From an uncultured Erysipelotrichaceae bacterium (GTDB lineage Bacteria; Bacillota_I; Bacilli_A; RFN20; CAG-826): DNA of 6,263 bases. Of the stretch, positions 4,368 to 6,263 are shown piece by piece. Under the pieces are notes generated by a model. The model saw nothing but the letters and a program-made list of their open reading frames with translations, was not told the origin of the DNA and searched no databases. Position numbers and translations under genes: made by a program. The stretch covers positions 1 through 6,263 of the forward strand of contig CADBDO010000050.1 of assembly GCA_902793515.1 (NCBI GenBank), given 5' to 3'. Numbering within the stretch: the stretch's first letter is position 1; each line of letters starts with the position of its first letter.

Positions 4368-6221
4368 ATGAAAAAATCAAAAGCTCCAATTTTTGTACTT
4401 GCGATTCTTTCAGTCGTCATGCTTGGCGCTGGTATTGCAATGTACATCGTGGCCCCAAGTATGGTTGGCGATTGGTCGTTCAAAAGCGCTGATCTCTTAG
4501 CCTCGCTTGGTGAATTGCCAGCCGTTTTCGGAGTCCTCATGGGATTCGAAAACAAAGCACTCTTCTCAAAGTTTGAGATCGGTGTTCTCGTCATGGACGT
4601 CTTGATCCTCGCAGCCTTGGCAGTCCTTGTCATCATGTGGATCATCAACCTCATCCTTCTTATCGTTAAGAAGAAACCTGTCCACTTAATTCCAAACCTC
4701 GCTTGGCTTCTTGCCGCAGGCGCAGCCGTCGTCTTATTGGCCCTCGCCCTTGTCCCAGTCAAAGAAGGCAGCTCCTTCATCGGTGTTCTCTTCGAAGGAT
4801 CTGGCGTCAACAAAGAGGGAATGGCCTACTACCACGATGCCTTAGGTGCCATCGGAAGCTCCATCTCTAGTGAATATGGCAAAGGTCTTGCCCTTGCCGC
4901 CGGATTATTCGTCCTTATCTTAATCGCTACCTACATCCTCGCTCTTGTCGCCATCATCAAATCAACCGCCGTTCTTGCCAAAGAAAAGAAAGCCAAGAAA
5001 GCCGTTGAAGAAGAAGGCGCTGACGAATACGAAGAAGACGAAGAAGAATGCGAATGCGAAGAAGACAAAGATGATAAGCGTTCCGAGAAAGCCGGACCAT
5101 ACATCATCCAGAACTTCTATAATGGCGCTCCAATGCCATATTGCTACCCACCTCACGAATGCCATTGCCATGAGGCAAAACCTGAGCCAAAACCAGAACC
5201 AGAACCAGAGCCATGCAAGTGCGAATGCGAATGCGAAGAAGAGGACAGACCTCTTACCGCCAAAGAGCTTCGCGCCATTATCCGTGAAGAATTAGATGAC
5301 CGTGAGCATCCAGAAGAGATCGAACCTCTTACCGATGAAAGAGCCCGCGAAGTCATCCAGGAAGAACTCGCTGAATACTACACTGGCAAAGACGAAGAGG
5401 AGCCAGTCGAAGAAGAAGCTGAAGACGTCATGACTGCCGAAGATCTCAGAAAGATGATCAAAGAGGAAGTCGAAGGCGCCGTCAAACCAGCCGAAGCCGG
5501 CCTTACCTCCGAGGAAGTTCGCGACATCATCCGCGAAGAACTCGGTGCCGCTCCAAAAGCCGAAGAACCAAAAGAGAAGCTCTCCGCTGAGGAAGTCCGT
5601 TCCATCGTCGCCGAAGAGCTCGCCAGATACCTTCAGAACATCGCCGTTGTTGAAGAAGTCGAGCCAAAAGAAGAACCAGCACCTGAGCCAGAGCCGGAAC
5701 CAGAACCTGAGCCAGAGCCAGAGCCTGTGAAAGAACCTGAGCCAGAGCCAGCCCCAGAGCCAGCCGCTCCAGTGATCCGTCTCTCCTTCGCTGAGAAAGT
5801 CACCGCTGCCCCTCAGGAAATCAAAGACAACTATAACGACCTCAAAGCCTATGCCTTAGGCTATGGCCTTAAGAGCCGCGTTGCCAATGGTGGCGACACC
5901 TTCCGTCTCCACACCAAGACCTACTTCCGTATCAACATGGTCGGAAAAGGCCTCAAGCTCTACTACGCCCTCGATCCAAAGGATTACGAGAATTCTCCAA
6001 TCCCAGTCCAGGACGTTGGCCACAAGAACCTCTACAAAGACATTCCTCTTTGCTTCAAGGTCAGAAGTGGTCTCTCCGTCAAACGCGCCAAGCAGCTCAT
6101 CGATGATGTCTGCGGCAAAGCCGGCTTGACCTACGGAGCTCCAGTCGACACTCGCGACTACGCCGCCGATCTCGTTAACTACGTTAGCGATGGCAGCGCC
6201 GACGATGACGACGAAGACTAA
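4368..6221 (+). CDS. Unrecognised four-pass membrane protein with Cys/His clusters, five helical repeats, Pro-Glu linkers and a C-terminal domain
   Basis: I do not recognise the whole 617-residue protein and assign no function. Four hydrophobic segments lie at about 8-29, 71-100, 107-129 and 172-198. Lysine-rich flanks (KKSK at the start, KKK at 101-103, KEKKAKK at 205-211) predict both ends in the cytoplasm. The tail then has an acidic stretch (214-240); Cys/His clusters (228-289); five copies of a helical motif close to LTxEExRxIIxEEL (296-418); a Pro-Glu spacer (435-468); a mixed alpha/beta-looking domain (about 469-588) with SFAEKV, TFRLHTKTYF and LYYALDP; and an Asp-rich end. The C-terminal domain resembles one I recall, unnamed, at the ends of other Bacillota proteins, some with zinc ribbons; I could not check this. 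The start is supported by AAAGGGG, eight bases upstream. The modular tail suggests a membrane-anchored scaffold, metal sensor or assembly factor, which is inference only. It has its own probable promoter and terminator. Confidence 0.9.
   Translation: MKKSKAPIFVLAILSVVMLGAGIAMYIVAPSMVGDWSFKSADLLASLGELPAVFGVLMGFENKALFSKFEIGVLVMDVLILAALAVLVIMWIINLILLIVKKKPVHLIPNLAWLLAAGAAVVLLALALVPVKEGSSFIGVLFEGSGVNKEGMAYYHDALGAIGSSISSEYGKGLALAAGLFVLILIATYILALVAIIKSTAVLAKEKKAKKAVEEEGADEYEEDEEECECEEDKDDKRSEKAGPYIIQNFYNGAPMPYCYPPHECHCHEAKPEPKPEPEPEPCKCECECEEEDRPLTAKELRAIIREELDDREHPEEIEPLTDERAREVIQEELAEYYTGKDEEEPVEEEAEDVMTAEDLRKMIKEEVEGAVKPAEAGLTSEEVRDIIREELGAAPKAEEPKEKLSAEEVRSIVAEELARYLQNIAVVEEVEPKEEPAPEPEPEPEPEPEPEPVKEPEPEPAPEPAAPVIRLSFAEKVTAAPQEIKDNYNDLKAYALGYGLKSRVANGGDTFRLHTKTYFRINMVGKGLKLYYALDPKDYENSPIPVQDVGHKNLYKDIPLCFKVRSGLSVKRAKQLIDDVCGKAGLTYGAPVDTRDYAADLVNYVSDGSADDDDED
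5049..5234 (+). other. Cys/His-rich segment of the membrane protein (residues 228-289)
   Basis: Nine Cys and three His fall within 62 residues: C228 and C230 (CEC); C259, H263, C265, H266, C267 and H268 (CYPPHECHCH); and C283, C285, C287 and C289 (CKCECEC). The rest of the protein has only two Cys (562 and 582). Alternating Cys with Glu or His is a plausible soft-metal or zinc site, but the spacing matches no zinc finger or metallothionein signature I can name. By topology it lies in the cytoplasm near the membrane. Confidence 0.6.
5178..5213 (+). repeat. First Pro-Glu/Lys linker (residues 271-282)
   Basis: KPEPKPEPEPEP is encoded by near-repeated hexamers of the type CCAGAA/CCAGAG. It separates the CYPPHECHCH cluster from the CKCECEC cluster. 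Such alternating proline stretches are stiff and extended, as in the TonB spacer. Confidence 0.75.
5253..5621 (+). repeat. Five tandem copies of a 14-residue helical motif (residues 296-418)
   Basis: The copies are LTAKELRAIIREEL (296-309), LTDERAREVIQEEL (321-334), MTAEDLRKMIKEEV (355-368), LTSEEVRDIIREEL (379-392) and LSAEEVRSIVAEEL (405-418). A shared pattern is [LM][TS]xExxRx[ILM][IV]xEE[LV], with Lys or Arg substituting at the fourth or fifth position. Starts are 25, 34, 24 and 26 residues apart, joined by acidic or Pro/Ala linkers. Each copy has a Thr/Ser helix cap and an amphipathic helix with a hydrophobic stripe, so they may self-associate or bind a partner. Confidence 0.85.
5670..5771 (+). 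repeat. Second Pro-Glu linker (residues 435-468), hexamer-repeat DNA
   Basis: The segment is almost entirely Pro, Glu and Ala, broken once by VKE, and is encoded by repeated GAGCCA/GAACCA/GAGCCT hexamers. It joins the helical repeats to the C-terminal domain and should behave as a long stiff spacer. Gain or loss of a hexamer would change length without shifting the frame. Confidence 0.85.
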
Positions 6222-6237
6222 TACCTAGTCTCCTATG

Positions 6238-6263
6238 AAGCGGGGTGTAAAAGCCCCGCTTTT
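6238..6263 (+). terminator. Rho-independent terminator after the membrane protein gene
   Basis: AAGCGGGG (6238-6245) pairs perfectly with CCCCGCTT (6254-6261), with an optional T-G pair inside and a short A-rich loop. A T-run begins at 6260 and is cut by the window edge. It lies 16 bases after the stop codon. Confidence 0.85.

Larger units (their letters stand above)
5049..5242 (+). repeat. 17-bp exact direct repeat encoding Cys-Glu-Cys-Glu-Glu
   Basis: TGCGAATGCGAAGAAGA occurs at 5049-5065 and again at 5226-5242, in the same reading frame, flanking the His-containing cluster. The right copy is preceded by one more TGCGAA unit (5220-5225). This points to expansion of the hexamer TGCGAA or duplication of a short segment within the gene. 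Confidence 0.8.

Noticed and set aside
4346..4813. Minus-strand open frame opposite the start of the membrane protein gene (155 codons)
   Set aside because: Antisense shadow; its basic, Thr/Ala-rich composition follows from the hydrophobic codons on the other strand.
5178..5771. CRISPR array or mobile-element repeats
   Set aside because: The repeats are short, in frame and encode Pro-Glu and helical motifs within one open gene; there are no spacers of uniform length or terminal inverted repeats.

Overview
The window looks like a chromosomal segment of a low-GC Bacillota-type bacterium, probably Bacilli- or Erysipelotrichia-like and possibly an uncultured gut lineage. The basis is a FakA-type fatty acid kinase, a DegV protein, purine-rich Shine-Dalgarno (SD) sites, AT-rich intergenic DNA and intrinsic terminators. 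All visible tryptophans are TGG and all four complete genes end in TAA, so nothing points to the Mycoplasma code. The genus cannot be named from this sequence alone.

Layout: (1) 1-344, minus strand: the N-terminal 114 codons of a P-loop ATPase that runs off the left edge. (2) 345-718: an AT-rich divergent intergenic region with a candidate operator and promoter just before the next gene. (3) 719-3329, plus strand: a two-gene unit of a DegV/FakB-type fatty-acid-binding protein and a FakA-type fatty acid kinase, closed by a strong intrinsic terminator at 3348-3373. (4) 3397-4269: a DgkB/YegS-type lipid kinase with no SD, whose extended -10 lies so close to the ATG that the mRNA is probably leaderless. 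(5) 4368-6221: an unrecognised 617-residue protein with four predicted membrane segments and a long acidic cytoplasmic tail, followed by a terminator at the right edge.

The middle genes fit one theme, phospholipid synthesis from salvaged fatty acids. FakB presents a fatty acid, FakA phosphorylates it to acyl-phosphate, PlsX/PlsY (not in this window) use that product, and a diacylglycerol kinase would return diacylglycerol to phosphatidic acid. The link of the lipid kinase to this theme is inference from family and proximity, since it has its own transcription signals.

The least explained object is the last protein. Its tail contains two Cys-Glu clusters flanking a Cys/His cluster, five copies of a 14-residue helical motif, Pro-Glu spacers and a compact C-terminal domain. 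The lipid genes also carry active-site variations: Ser for the usual His in the DegV GxHTGPG motif, a changed C-terminal loop in FakA, and GTLGD for GTxND in the lipid kinase.
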